In this document: positions 41,875 through 50,945 of the stretch, piece after piece
Layout: each line of letters opens with the position of its first letter
How positions within the stretch are numbered: position 1 is the stretch's first letter
Source of the DNA: JABCYV01 sp963729325
Lineage (GTDB): Bacteria > Acidobacteriota > Terriglobia > Terriglobales > Acidobacteriaceae
Assembly (NCBI GenBank): GCA_963729325.1
Contig: CAVSNS010000051.1
Location: 186,001 to 250,000, forward strand
Direction: 5' to 3'
DNA: 64,000 nucleotides
Notes under the pieces: model-generated
The model's input: the letters and a program-made list of their open reading frames with translations, nothing else
The model's database searches: none
What the model was told of the DNA's origin: nothing
Program-made: the position numbers and the translations under genes

Positions 41875-44800
41875 CTATCGGGGTTCCTCTCCCCCCGCGG
41901 TCGTGGTTTCCGCTGCCGGGACCACGATGGCCTGAATGTTTTGGCCCGCGGTCATCTTCTGAAAAGCCGCGAGATCCGTTCTCTGAAGCTCCAACCAGTG
42001 CGCCAGGTAATCGTCAGTCTGCTTCTTGAGCTTCGCGAAAGCCTGGTAAGAAGCCTCAGTGGGAGCAGAATCATTGCCGCCTACCACTGCGATGGCCAAA
42101 GACCCTAGCTTGGCATCTACCCTTTGGGGATAAGCGAGAGAATCTTCGTTGGCCTTCACCTTGATTTGAATCAGATCGTCACGCACCGCAACCAGCTTTT
42201 GATCCAGGTCATGAGCGGAACTGCGGATCGGCTTAGTGCTATCGTTTTCGGGCAGGCGCTTTCTCAATCCGTCCACCTGTGCGCGCACGTCCTGAATCTG
42301 GTTGACCGCGTCATAAATACGGCTGATTTCATCGCGAATTTGCAAGCCAAGATCAAACTGTTTCTGCAGATCCGCCTGGCTGACATTCACGCGGCGGATC
42401 GAGCTTGATTTCCAACGGAGCAGTCTGACTCTTGCCCTCAACCGTCAACCGCACCTGATATTTGCCTGGCACCGCGCGAGGCCCGCGAACACCGTCTTTG
42501 TATTCGAACAAGTAGTAGTCAGGCACGCGGCTGGTCCCTTCATATCGCAGGTCCCAGACAAAGCGATTCAGGCCGGCTTCGACTTTGATCTGTTTCTCCG
42601 GCTTTTTATCTTCCGGGTTCAACGGCTCACTGAGCTCTTCGGTCTTGCTACTGGAATACTTGCGGATGACGTTGCCTGCGGAATCCAGGATCTCGATCGT
42701 CGTCTCACCCTTGGGCGCTTGCTTGACGAAGTAATAGATTACGGCCCCTGTGGGTGGGTTCTGGCCTACCAGCACAGACTTTGCGGCCTCTTCATCCTCA
42801 GGGACCTGGATGCGATAACCGGTCGCAGGTGTGTAAAGATGGACATCCTCGCCTCGCAACTTGGTCATTGAACTGACGCAACGGCGATAGGTCATCAAGG
42901 ATCCAGAATGAACGGCCATGAGTTGCCAGTACGAGATCGTCGTTCTTGATGACAAGATCATGGACCGGGGTCGTCGGAAGGTTGAGTTGAAGGCGACGCC
43001 AATCCGCGCCATCGTTAAAAGAAACGTACACGCCAGTCTCGGTGCCGGCGTAGAGCAGGCCGCGCTTCTTGGGATCTTCACGTACCGCCCGGACAAATGT
43101 GGTATCCGGAATTCCTTTGGTGATTTTGGTCCACGTCTTGCCGTAATCGCTGGTCTTATAGATCCAGGGGCGCAGGTCGTCCAACTGATGGCGATCCATG
43201 GCCACGTACGCGGTTCCGGCATCATGTGGCGAAGCGTCAATCTGGCTGATGCGGCTCCACTCGGGCAAATCCTTCGGTGTGATGTTGGTCCAGTTCTTCC
43301 CGCCATCGCGGGTGATTTGTATTAAGCCGTCATCGGTTCCCACCCAGATCAAATCTTTGGTTACTGGCGATTCGGCGAGGGCAAAAATGGTGTCGTAGTA
43401 CTCGGTGCCGGTATCGTCTTTATCGATTGGACCACCCGAAGTCTGCTGCTTGCTTTTGTCATTCCGAGTCAGATCGGGGCTGATGCCCTCCCAATGAACG
43501 CCGCCATCGATGGTCTTAAACAAGCGCTCACCGCCGTGGTAGAGGGTATTGGGATCATGGGGTGAGATCATGATCGGTGCGGTCCACTGGAAGCGGTGCT
43601 CGAGATTAGCAGCGCCTTCGCCATCGCTAATTTCGGGATGTTCCGCGATATTTTTGAGCTGGCCGGTACGCTTGTCGAATCGCGTGATCTTTCCTTCGTA
43701 ATCGCCGGCATAGACGATGTTTGGGTCAGGAGGATAGGGCGCAATATAGCCGGCTTCCCCACCCCCGACGTCATACCAATCCGGCCGATCGATCACGGCC
43801 GCATCGCTACGGCTGGCGATGGCAATCGTGCTGTTATCCTGCTGCGCGCCGTAGACAAAGTACGGTGTGCGAGTGTCCGTGGTCACGTGATAGAACTGGG
43901 CTGTGGGCTGATTGTTCTGGGCGGTCCAGGTCTTGCCGCCATCAAGGCTCACCGTGACCCCGCCATCGTTGGAGACGATCATGCGCCGCGAATTTCTCGG
44001 GTCGATCCACATGCCATGGTTGTCACCATGGGGAACTTTCACTTTGTTGAAGGTGCGTCCAGCATCGCTCGATTTGTAGAACTCAACATTCGCCACATAG
44101 AGCACTTCCGGATCCTGGGGATCGGCAATGATATGCATGTAGTACCATGCGCGCTGCCAGAAGGCGCGGTTGTCGCTTACCAGTTGCCAGGTTTCACCGC
44201 TGTCATCGGAGCGGTACAGACCCCCTTCCTGGGCTTCGATAAGGGCGTAGACCCGGTCTGAATTGGCCGCGACGGCGACACCGATTCGCCCGTATGGACC
44301 CTTGGGCAATCCGTGTTCTTCGAGTCTTTTCCAGGTTGTTCCGCTGTCGTTGGAGCGATATAGACCGCTCCCGAGTCCGCCGCTGGAAAGATTCCAAGGC
44401 GTGCGCCGAGCCTCCCACAAGGAGGCAAACAGAATGTGGGAGTTATGCGGGTCGAAGGTAATGTCGATACCACCAGTGTTTTCGTCTTTATAGAGAACCT
44501 TCTCCCAGTTCTTGCCGCCGTCGGTGGTGCGAAAGATTCCGCGTTCGCTATTGGGACCGAAGGGATGGCCGAGCGCAGCCACGAACACGATATCGGGATT
44601 CTTGGGGTCGACAATTAGTTTGCCGATGGCCCGCGAGTCGCGTAGGCCGATGTTTCTCCAAGTCTTGCCTCCATCGACAGTTTTATAAATTCCATCGCCA
44701 TGCGAGATGTTGCCACGGATGCAAGCTTCGCCGGTGCCGACATAGACGATGTTTGGATCGGACGGTGCCACCGCCAGGCTACCGATGGCGGATACTGCTT

Positions 44801-45143
44801 GTTTGTCGAAGACTGACGTCCAACTGACAGCGCCGTCAGTGGTCTTCCACACTCCTCCGCCAGTCGCCCCGAAGTAGTAGGTGGTCGGGTCACCAGGAAT
44901 GCCAGACGCAGTGAGCGACCGCCCACCGCGGAACGGCCCGATGACCCGGTACTTCATCCCTTTAAACAGTGGATCTTCATTCTTGGGGGGTTGGGCTGGA
45001 TTCTCGGCGACGGTGGGCTGCTCGGTTGATTTTCCTTCGCGTTCGCTGCTTCTAGTTTGTCCCAGGGTCAAGGTCGCAAACGAGAAGACGAGCGTGACTA
45101 CAAGCCACGAAATTTTGCCCAGCGTGAGTTTGAAGTGCCGCAT
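41875..45143 (-). CDS. secreted VPS10/sortilin-type BNR propeller protein, two +1 frameshifts
   Basis: About 1088 residues after correction. A signal peptide (WLVVTLVFSFATLTLGQ) is followed by GMKYRVIGPFRGGRSL and many Asp-box repeats (KTTDGAVSW, KTVDGGKTW, RTTDGGKNW, RSDDSGETW, KSSDAGRTF, KTSDYGKTW). HGRSFWILDDLSPL marks the end of the propeller. The C-terminal third has beta-sandwich sequence (VWDLRYEGTSRVPDYYLFEY) and a helical tail (VNVSQADLQKQFDLGLQIRD). The frame breaks at about 42852-42853 and at GCGGCGG (42391-42397); each is fixed by removing one base. Function unknown, probably extracellular or outer-envelope. Confidence 0.87.
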
Positions 45144-45261
45144 TTTGATTTCCCCTCGTGGAAGCGTGAAATTGCTATCTTAATGGGTTGAGGCCATCTG
45201 GCAAAACCCATTCCCAGCCTGACACTCTGACTGGCGGTCACTGATGGTCTTTACTTATCAC

Positions 45262-46143
45262 TTACTTTTCTCCCGCGAGCACGCGCTGGACCGCTTGCAA
45301 TTCCTTTCGTTTCTTGGCATCCACTCTGGGATACGACAAGTCCAGATCCTCCAGAGTGTCGACAATGGCGGCCGCCACTACCGTCCGGGTGAACCACTTG
45401 TTGTCAGCGGGAACCACATACCAGGGTGAATCTTCGGTGGCCGTGCTGCGGATCATGTCTTCGTAGGCGACCATGTAATCGTCCCAGCGCTCCCGTTCAC
45501 GGGCATCAGCGGCGGAGAATTTCCAATTCTTTTCCGGCTGGCGCAATCGGTCCAGGAAACGCTTTTCCTGTTCCTTCTTGGACAGATTCAGGAAAAACTT
45601 ACGGATGACAATACCATTGCGCGAGAGGTAGCGTTCGAAGGCAATCATGTCCTCAAAACGCTCCCGCCATATTTTCTTTGTGACCAGAGACGGAGGAATT
45701 CGCTCGCCCTTTAGCAGTTCGGGATGGACCCGGACGACCAGCACTTCTTCGTAATAGGAGCGATTGAAGATGCCAATGTGGCCGCGTTCGGGGCCCCGCT
45801 GGTGAGTTCGCCATAAGTAGTCATGGTCTAGCTCTTCGGCAGAGGGGGTTTTGAAGGAGTAGACCTGACACCCTTGCGGATTGATGCCAGACATCACGTG
45901 TTTGATGACTCCATCCTTGCCGGCCGCGTCCATGCCCTGGAAGATGAGGAGCACACCCCACTGATCTCCGGCATAGAGCATGTCCTGCAGCTCGGCCATG
46001 CGGACAATTCCCTTCTCCAGGAACACTTTGGCATGCTCTTTAGAGCGGAGTTTTCCTGTGTCTCCGGGATCGAAGTCCTTGAGCCTTAGGTTCTTACCGC
46101 CAACTACGCGATAGGGTTCCACCAGCCGGGCGGCCCAACTCAT
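45262..46143 (-). CDS. ppk2: polyphosphate kinase 2 family protein
   Basis: A 293-residue PPK2 enzyme that transfers phosphate between polyphosphate and nucleotides. Walker A is FQGMDAAGKDGVIKHV (about residues 67-82) and the Walker B/lid region is GIFNRSYYEEVLVVRVHPE. FFLNLSKKEQEKRFLDR and NWKFSAADARERERWDDY complete the family pattern. The ATG at 46143 is where homology begins; the frame opens to 46275. PPK2 subclass (AMP- or ADP-phosphorylating) cannot be fixed by eye. A perfect dyad lies 113 bases upstream (46256-46276). Confidence 0.92.
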   Translation of the reverse strand: MSWAARLVEPYRVVGGKNLRLKDFDPGDTGKLRSKEHAKVFLEKGIVRMAELQDMLYAGDQWGVLLIFQGMDAAGKDGVIKHVMSGINPQGCQVYSFKTPSAEELDHDYLWRTHQRGPERGHIGIFNRSYYEEVLVVRVHPELLKGERIPPSLVTKKIWRERFEDMIAFERYLSRNGIVIRKFFLNLSKKEQEKRFLDRLRQPEKNWKFSAADARERERWDDYMVAYEDMIRSTATEDSPWYVVPADNKWFTRTVVAAAIVDTLEDLDLSYPRVDAKKRKELQAVQRVLAGEK

Positions 46144-46255
46144 GCAGCACCCCTTTCTGTTCGCCAAAGGGTTGAAGTCTACAGCATCGCGGTGTCTAAC
46201 GCTTCTGTGGTGCCCGTTCCGCGCATTTGTCAGACCGAGGTTACGAAATTTCCCA

Positions 46256-46276
46256 GATGTCACAAACGGTGACATC
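46256..46276. promoter_or_regulatory. perfect dyad between ppk2 and the porin gene
   Basis: GATGTCAC and GTGACATC, perfect 8-base arms, flank a 5-base AAACG spacer. The spacing fits a dimeric transcription factor. It lies upstream of both divergent genes (113 bases from ppk2, about 170 from the porin start). The arms run GTCAC/GTGAC, opposite to the CRP-type GTGA/TCAC order, so the regulator is not identified. Confidence 0.6.
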
Positions 46277-46354
46277 CATCACAGACAGATGCCCAACACC
46301 TTCGCCTAGCCTTCAGAGGTAATACGAATGTCGACCATGATCGTCGGAGGAAAG

Positions 46355-46429
46355 ATGCCAGAAATACCCTACAGCTCACGCGGGTCTACTTCGGCACCAA
46401 CGAGCAAGGATTGGAGAGAGACCTTGTAG
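46355..46429 (+). CDS. possible 24-residue leader peptide upstream of the porin
   Basis: A short frame starting ATG at 46355 behind a strong ribosome site (CGGAGGAAAG, 46345-46354) and ending TAG at 46427. The product would begin MPEIPYSSRGSTSAP and end WRETL. Its stop is 20 bases before the porin ATG (5 before the alternative GTG), so it could couple or attenuate porin translation. Otherwise the 306-base gap holds only the dyad at 46256-46276. No homologue known to me. Confidence 0.4.
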   Translation: MPEIPYSSRGSTSAPTSKDWRETL

Positions 46430-46449
46430 ACTAGGTGGCTCCAAATTTC

Positions 46450-47895
46450 ATGCGCCCAAACAATAACTCCAGCCGCCACCAGTACTCCTTCCTCCTATCC
46501 ATATGCGTCGCGTTCTTATCGTGCAATCTTTCTCAGGGACAACAGGATAGAGAGACCTATCCGCTACCTGACGCTCCGAAGCCGGGCATCTCCGAGACGA
46601 AGGGCTTCTTCGCCCGCTGGGCGGAGTTTTACCACCAGGATTGGTCGGGGACGACTGCTTCCTCGCCGGCCCCAGAGCGGCGGGGGCTTCCGTCGCCGCT
46701 GGATTCGCCTCCATTTCCCAATGCGGATTGGTCATATGGTGGTTCGCCGATGATTGGCGAGCCGGACACGAACAACTACCCGCTGATGACCGCCATTAAT
46801 CAGGCCCGCAGCCGGACGAAGATGTACGGATGGGTCGATCCGACGCTAAATTTCAGCACCTCCGCGCACAGTAATGGGCCAGAGGCGAACGATGTCTATT
46901 CCAATCGTTTTGAGATGAACCAATTTGTTCTCTACGCCGAGCGGCTGCCGGATTCAGTGCAACGCGATCATATCGACTGGGGCTATCACCTCACGGCCCT
47001 CTACGGGACCGACTATCGCTTCACGATCGCCAAGGGCTACCTGAGCGGTCAGTTGCTGAACGATCATCGCCAATATGGCTTCGATCCTACCCTTGAATAT
47101 GTCGATGTTTACGTTCCGCAAGTTGCGCAGGGCATGAATCTGAGGATCGGTCGCTTCATCTCCGTGCCTGGTATCGAGGCCCAACTGGCCCCGAACAACT
47201 ACATCTTCAGCCACTCCCTGCTGTATGCGATTGACCCGTTTACCGACACAGGATTGATTGCGACGGTTAAGCTCAACGACCAGTGGCTAGTGCAACTCGG
47301 AATTACCGGCGGCCACGATGTTGCCTTGTGGACGCCGGATGCGAAGCCTTCCGGCACGAGCTGCTTGAGCTATACCACGAACTCCGTGAATGACAATTTT
47401 TACATCTGCGCCAATGGAATCAATGATGGCAAGTACGCGTACAACAATCTGCAGCAGTATGACGCCACCTGGTATCACAAGTTCTCGAAAACTGTGCACA
47501 TGGCAACCGAGTCTTGGTATATGTATGAGCGCGACGTGCCTGCTCTGGGAGGCAAGATTCAGCCCGAACTTGGCGCGAATGCCGCACACTGCCTGACGGG
47601 GGAACAGCGTTGCACCGCTCCCGAATATGCGGTGGTCAATTTCCTGCAGAAGGAACTCTCACCGCATGACTTCCTGTCCTTTCGCAGTGACTTTCTCGAC
47701 GACAAAAAAGGCCAGCGTACGGGCTACGCCACCCGATACTCAGAGAATACGATCACGTGGTGTCATTGGGTCGGAACAACGGTCCAGTTACGTCCGGAAT
47801 TGCGTTTCGAGCGTGCCTGGGATCAGAAGGCGTACGACAACGGTCGACGGCATAATCAGCTTACCGTGGCGAGCGATCTGATTTTCCACTTTTGA
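46450..47895 (+). CDS. outer-membrane beta-barrel porin, BBP2-like
   Basis: About 481 residues. A signal peptide (YSFLLSICVAFLSCNLSQGQ) precedes a Pro/Trp-rich N-terminal stretch and a long beta-barrel domain with aromatic girdles: MYGWVDPTLNFSTSAHSNG, HIDWGYHLTALYGTDYRF, VDVYVPQVAQGMNLRIGRF and LRPELRFERAWD. It ends in LTVASDLIFHF; a terminal Phe is the usual barrel-assembly signal. It resembles the putative porin-2 (BBP2) group. Start is ATG 46450 or GTG 46435; AGGTGG at 46433-46438 favours the ATG. Confidence 0.82.
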   Translation: MRPNNNSSRHQYSFLLSICVAFLSCNLSQGQQDRETYPLPDAPKPGISETKGFFARWAEFYHQDWSGTTASSPAPERRGLPSPLDSPPFPNADWSYGGSPMIGEPDTNNYPLMTAINQARSRTKMYGWVDPTLNFSTSAHSNGPEANDVYSNRFEMNQFVLYAERLPDSVQRDHIDWGYHLTALYGTDYRFTIAKGYLSGQLLNDHRQYGFDPTLEYVDVYVPQVAQGMNLRIGRFISVPGIEAQLAPNNYIFSHSLLYAIDPFTDTGLIATVKLNDQWLVQLGITGGHDVALWTPDAKPSGTSCLSYTTNSVNDNFYICANGINDGKYAYNNLQQYDATWYHKFSKTVHMATESWYMYERDVPALGGKIQPELGANAAHCLTGEQRCTAPEYAVVNFLQKELSPHDFLSFRSDFLDDKKGQRTGYATRYSENTITWCHWVGTTVQLRPELRFERAWDQKAYDNGRRHNQLTVASDLIFHF

Positions 47896-48068
47896 CCGGG
47901 GCCGTTTCTGATCGCCGGAGTGCTACCATTCTAATGCGCGCGGCTGAGGCGGTGCCTTTCGGAAACCACGATACTGTTCATCCGGGAAGGCGTGTCGCGC
48001 TTGTCTCAACGTGTGCCGACGCGATTCCGGATGGATTGTCGCTACCCTTCTACAACCACGCACCCCGC

Positions 48069-48239
48069 TCAGGGATTCGGCTCGATGCCAATGCGATCAT
48101 TGACGGCTGATCGAATCCGCTGTTTGCACCCAAGGTAGCGTTCGGTCGTTTGCACCGAAGCGTGCCCCAAAAGAAATTGGATCTGCTCCAACTCGCCTCC
48201 CGATGCGTGGCAAAGCCGAGCACAGGTCCGTCGCTCATG
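48069..48239 (-). pseudogene. tyrosine recombinase, C-terminal remnant
   Basis: Read on the minus strand, the segment encodes RRTCARLCHASGGELEQIQF, then LLGHASVQTTERYLGCKQ, ending at TGA (48069-48071). This is the catalytic C-terminal block of a phage-type integrase: the Arg of HxxR as RRT, the LLGHAS box with its His, and the nucleophile Tyr in TERYLG. Nothing upstream matches the rest of the protein. The remnant is about 55 residues and cannot be active. Confidence 0.8.
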
Positions 48240-48260
48240 CCGGATGCGGCATAGGCGAAG

Positions 48261-48355
48261 CTATGCCGAATCCCGGATTATGCCGAATCGAGTATGAAGT
48301 ATCTGCGCTTGGCGTTGAGTTGGAGTACTGAGACGATCAAGCCGATTCGGCATAG
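48261..48355. repeat. inverted/direct repeats beside recombinase remnants
   Basis: CTATGCCGAATC (48261-48272) and GATTCGGCATAG (48344-48355) are exact inverses; a third copy of the core, TTATGCCGAATCG, lies at 48278-48290 in direct orientation. They sit between two recombinase remnants, where terminal or crossover repeats of a recombinase-type element would be expected. Confidence 0.65.
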
Positions 48356-48366
48356 CCGGGGGGGAG

Positions 48367-48567
48367 TTATAGGCCTTTCAGGAAGGCCAACAGGTCATCG
48401 TCAGGCCGATAGCGACCTCCTTTTGCGTTAATAGGAGTTGTCTTCGCCAGGATCTCTTCCTTGATGGCGAGATTGGCATCCAGATAGATCTGAGTCGTTT
48501 CTACTGATTCGTGTCCCAACCATAGGGCGATCAAAGTACGATCGATACCCGACAGCAGCAACTCCAT
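48367..48567 (-). pseudogene. second tyrosine recombinase, C-terminal remnant
   Basis: Encodes MELLLSGIDRTLIALWLGHE, then SVETTQIYLDANLAIKEEIL, and ends LLAFLKGL. WLGHESVETTQIYLDA is the His/Tyr catalytic block of an integrase of a different type from the one at 48069-48239. The Arg-containing domain and N-terminus are missing. Two distinct recombinase tails side by side suggest decay of a multi-recombinase element such as a recombinase-in-trio type, though this is inference. Confidence 0.8.
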
Positions 48568-48654
48568 CCCGCGAGGGCATTAGATCCAATACCGAGATCG
48601 GTAAGGATTCACTAGTCGCTTGGCTGCTGGACACGACCACCTCCGCGTATGCCA

Positions 48655-48935
48655 TTACTGTTGCCATCCGCCGCCGAGAGCTTGGTAAAGCTGAACTAAT
48701 GCCAAACGCTCATTCAGTTGTGCCTGCACGAGATTGAGTTCCGCCGAGAAATAATTTGTTTCGCTGGTCAGCACCTGGAGGTAGCTCGCGCCGCCGTTCT
48801 TGTAAAGAACCTCGGAGAGTTGATCGGTCTGCTGCGCTGCCTGTGTGAGCAATTCTTGTTGTTCGCGGAACTCGCGGTCTTTTTGAGAAGCGACGAGTGA
48901 ATTGGAAACTTGTTCCAGGGCGTTCTGAACCGTTT
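48655..48935 (-). pseudogene. RND-type outer-membrane efflux factor (TolC/OprM-like), C-terminal remnant
   Basis: The minus-strand frame TVQNALEQVSNSLVASQKDR continues to SEVLYKNGGASYLQVLTSET and ends VQLYQALGGGWQQ at the TAA 48655-48657. VLYKNGGASYLQVL and LVQLYQALGGGW are hallmarks of NodT/OprM-family outer-membrane factors. Only the last ~93 residues remain; homology stops abruptly at about 48935, where an unrelated plus-strand fragment begins. Confidence 0.85.
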
Positions 48936-49100
48936 GCTATTGGGGCTGGGATTGGGGCGGGGCTGGGATCCAGCGCAAAGTCAAATGAGGACCGAGGTCT
49001 ACTGACAGGAGTTCTGGCAATATTGGGCCTGGTTATTGGCGGTGGCATAGCGCATCACTACCCGTTCGTCAAAGGCAAACTGGTTTATGTCGTTAGGTAA
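48936..49100 (+). pseudogene. glycine-zipper membrane protein, C-terminal remnant
   Basis: A plus-strand frame encoding AIGAGIGAGLGSSAKSNEDR, then LLTGVLAILGLVIGGGIAHH and ending LVYVVR at TAA (49098-49100). The two Gly-x3-Gly helices resemble a common small exported protein with a glycine zipper. No start or signal peptide remains; the sequence to its left is the efflux-factor remnant on the other strand. It is a fragment joined by rearrangement. Confidence 0.65.
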
Positions 49101-49189
49101 CGCCAGTCTCGGTCTGATTCTTCCTCCCATGCTGCTCCCTTTGTTGTCGGATCGTTCCGGCTACTCGCCTGGAAAACGGGCACCCGTAC

Positions 49190-49837
49190 ATGTTGCAACC
49201 GAATTTCGCCGGTCTTCCGAAGACTCTGGAAGTGTTCCGCGGTAAGTTCGTCGCCACACTCAAGAAGGCTTTCCGCGAACGCAGGATCGAGTTCCACGGC
49301 CGACTTGCTGCACTCGCCGAACCGCGAACCTTCGCATCCTGGCTCAGATTACTGTTCCGCCAGGACTGGGTCGTCTATTCCAAACCTCCCTTCGGTGGTC
49401 CAGAACACGTGTTGCGCTATCTCGGCGCCTACACCCACCGCGTCGCCATCTCCAACCACCGGCTGGTTGCTCTCGCCGACGGCAACGTCACTTTCCGCTG
49501 GAGAGACTCCGCTCACGGCAACAAGAAGCGGCTCATGACCCTGCCGGTCGAAGAGTTCCTACGCCGTTTCCTCTTGCACCTGCTCCCACGCGGCTTCATG
49601 CGCATCCGCAACTTCGGCTTCCTCGCCAATCGGCAGCGCGCTATGCTCTTGCCGCTCTGCTGCCGCTTACTCCAAGACGTAGCAGAGATCTCAGCTACAA
49701 CAGCATCCTCCGTAGCGGACCACTCACACTCACTCTGGAACTGCCCGGTTTGCGGTGGAACCATGCATGTCGTTGAACGGCTTTCTCCAGCTCAACTCCT
49801 GCTTCGCTCCCCGCCTCTCCACGAGTACGCTGCATGA
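49190..49837 (+). mobile_element. IS91-family transposase, N-terminally truncated
   Basis: The ~216 residues include FRGKFVATLKKAFRERRIEF, DWVVYSKPPFGGPEHVLRYL and AYTHRVAISNHRLVALADG, the last of which spans the Y2 (HUH-type) rolling-circle transposase core. LPRGFMRIRNFGFLANRQR and WNCPVCGGTMHVVERL are the usual C-terminal blocks. The zinc-binding N-terminal domain and the first part of the core are missing, so it is a dead copy. A perfect 18-base inverted repeat lies about 240 bases downstream. Confidence 0.85.
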
Positions 49838-50317
49838 ACCCGCAACCGCACTCTCGAATCATCCTCGTGCTCCGGCACGCACAGGCTCTCTGCGTCTCAG
49901 CTCGCAAACAATACCCTGCCAGCCTCCTCTCCAGCCTCGGCCAGCCGCCTCAAGGCATACGATCTCGCGCTGCCTGCGTCCAGATGATTTGCAAAGTTGC
50001 TGTCGGCGGCTGTGCGCGGCAGCTCAGCCACATACAAAACCCATAGCTCCCGCGAGGGGCGGTTTCCTTCAAGTCGCTGTATCTGAAGCGCCCCTCCAGA
50101 GCACCTCGATTACACTACCTGTCCTGAAATGGGCGCTTCAGATACAGCACTAAGACTTCCCGTTATCCAATGTGCTCGAAAAAGCGACCATTTCGGAGTC
50201 GCCGACCATTCACGGGCAACGGCTGCGAATGAAGAACTCCCCAGGGTCATCGGGAGAGGAGATTTGGGTAAAGAGGGCGTGGGTCTGATCTGATTGGCAC
50301 GCAGGCATGTCATCTTG
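49838..50317. repeat. gene-free flank of the IS91 remnant with an 18-base inverted repeat
   Basis: This 480-base stretch has no credible gene. It contains GCTGTATCTGAAGCGCCC (50076-50093) and its exact inverse GGGCGCTTCAGATACAGC (50131-50148), separated by 37 bases. IS91-type elements end in subterminal hairpins at their origin and terminus, so this may be an IS end. Target-site duplications are not expected in this family. Confidence 0.6.
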
Positions 50318-50743
50318 TCAGCCACAAATCATTGATAGAGCACCACTTCCCTTGAGGACGATGACCAGGAGAAGTGACAGGAGCAATACGAAATACTCAA
50401 TTCCTTCTCCCTTTTTTGATCCAAACCAATTCAGTGTCCACCCATCCGGCAGATGGACAATGAGCGCACCGGTGAAGATGATGAACAGTCCACCGGCCGC
50501 GATTCTCCCTAAAAAGCCGATCATAAGCGCAATACTTCCGAACGACTGCCCGATGATAATAAGCCAGGCAATAAATTTAGGAATGTTCCTCGCTGTGAGC
50601 TGTTCAAGAGAACCCTTGATTCCTGGGGCGCTAAAACATCCGAAGAGCTTTTGCATGCCATCGGGAAAGGCGATGATTCCCGCGATGATTCTCAGGAAAG
50701 TGTAGACATAATCTGAATCGGTTTGAAGAAGTGTTTTGATCAT
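50318..50743 (-). CDS. DoxX-family membrane protein
   Basis: About 141 residues, with four membrane helices. YTFLRIIAGIIAFPDGMQKL is the DoxX first helix with its Arg and Asp, and SFGSIALMIGFLGRIAAGGL and GIEYFVLLLSLLLVIVLKG are later helices. The start is taken at 50743 (MIKTLLQTD); the frame opens to 50803. DoxX proteins are thought to act in quinone-linked or sulfur redox chemistry, but this branch is uncharacterised. It is divergent from a truncated alcohol dehydrogenase-like gene (50883-50945). Confidence 0.85.
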   Translation of the reverse strand: MIKTLLQTDSDYVYTFLRIIAGIIAFPDGMQKLFGCFSAPGIKGSLEQLTARNIPKFIAWLIIIGQSFGSIALMIGFLGRIAAGGLFIIFTGALIVHLPDGWTLNWFGSKKGEGIEYFVLLLSLLLVIVLKGSGALSMICG

Positions 50744-50882
50744 AGAAGTCAGAGCTTTCCCCGATAGAGGAGTTGATGCTTCTTTCGCGGACTGCCTATT
50801 CAAGAAGGCCTACTTGATAGACGTTCACGCATGCTACGGCTGGACGTAGCCGAAATCCCGCGCGGCGCAACAAGGAGGTAAG

Positions 50883-50945
50883 TTAAGAAAAGCAGTCGTC
50901 ATTCACCGGTACGGAGGCCCTGACGTAATGAAGACTACCGATTAA
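50883..50945 (+). pseudogene. quinone oxidoreductase/alcohol dehydrogenase, N-terminal stub
   Basis: After AAGGAGGTAAG (50871-50881) the plus strand reads RKAVVIHRYGGPDVMK, the standard N-terminus of zinc-independent medium-chain dehydrogenases of the quinone-oxidoreductase type. After three more residues (TTD) it stops at TAA (50943-50945). No further homology follows, and the uxuA gene ends at 50942. The stub thus marks a rearrangement point at the edge of the sugar-acid cluster. Confidence 0.7.

Noticed and set aside
48069..49837. An active integrated element with functional integrase and transposase
   Set aside because: Both recombinases and the IS91 transposase lack essential N-terminal parts; no complete element or paired attachment sites are present.
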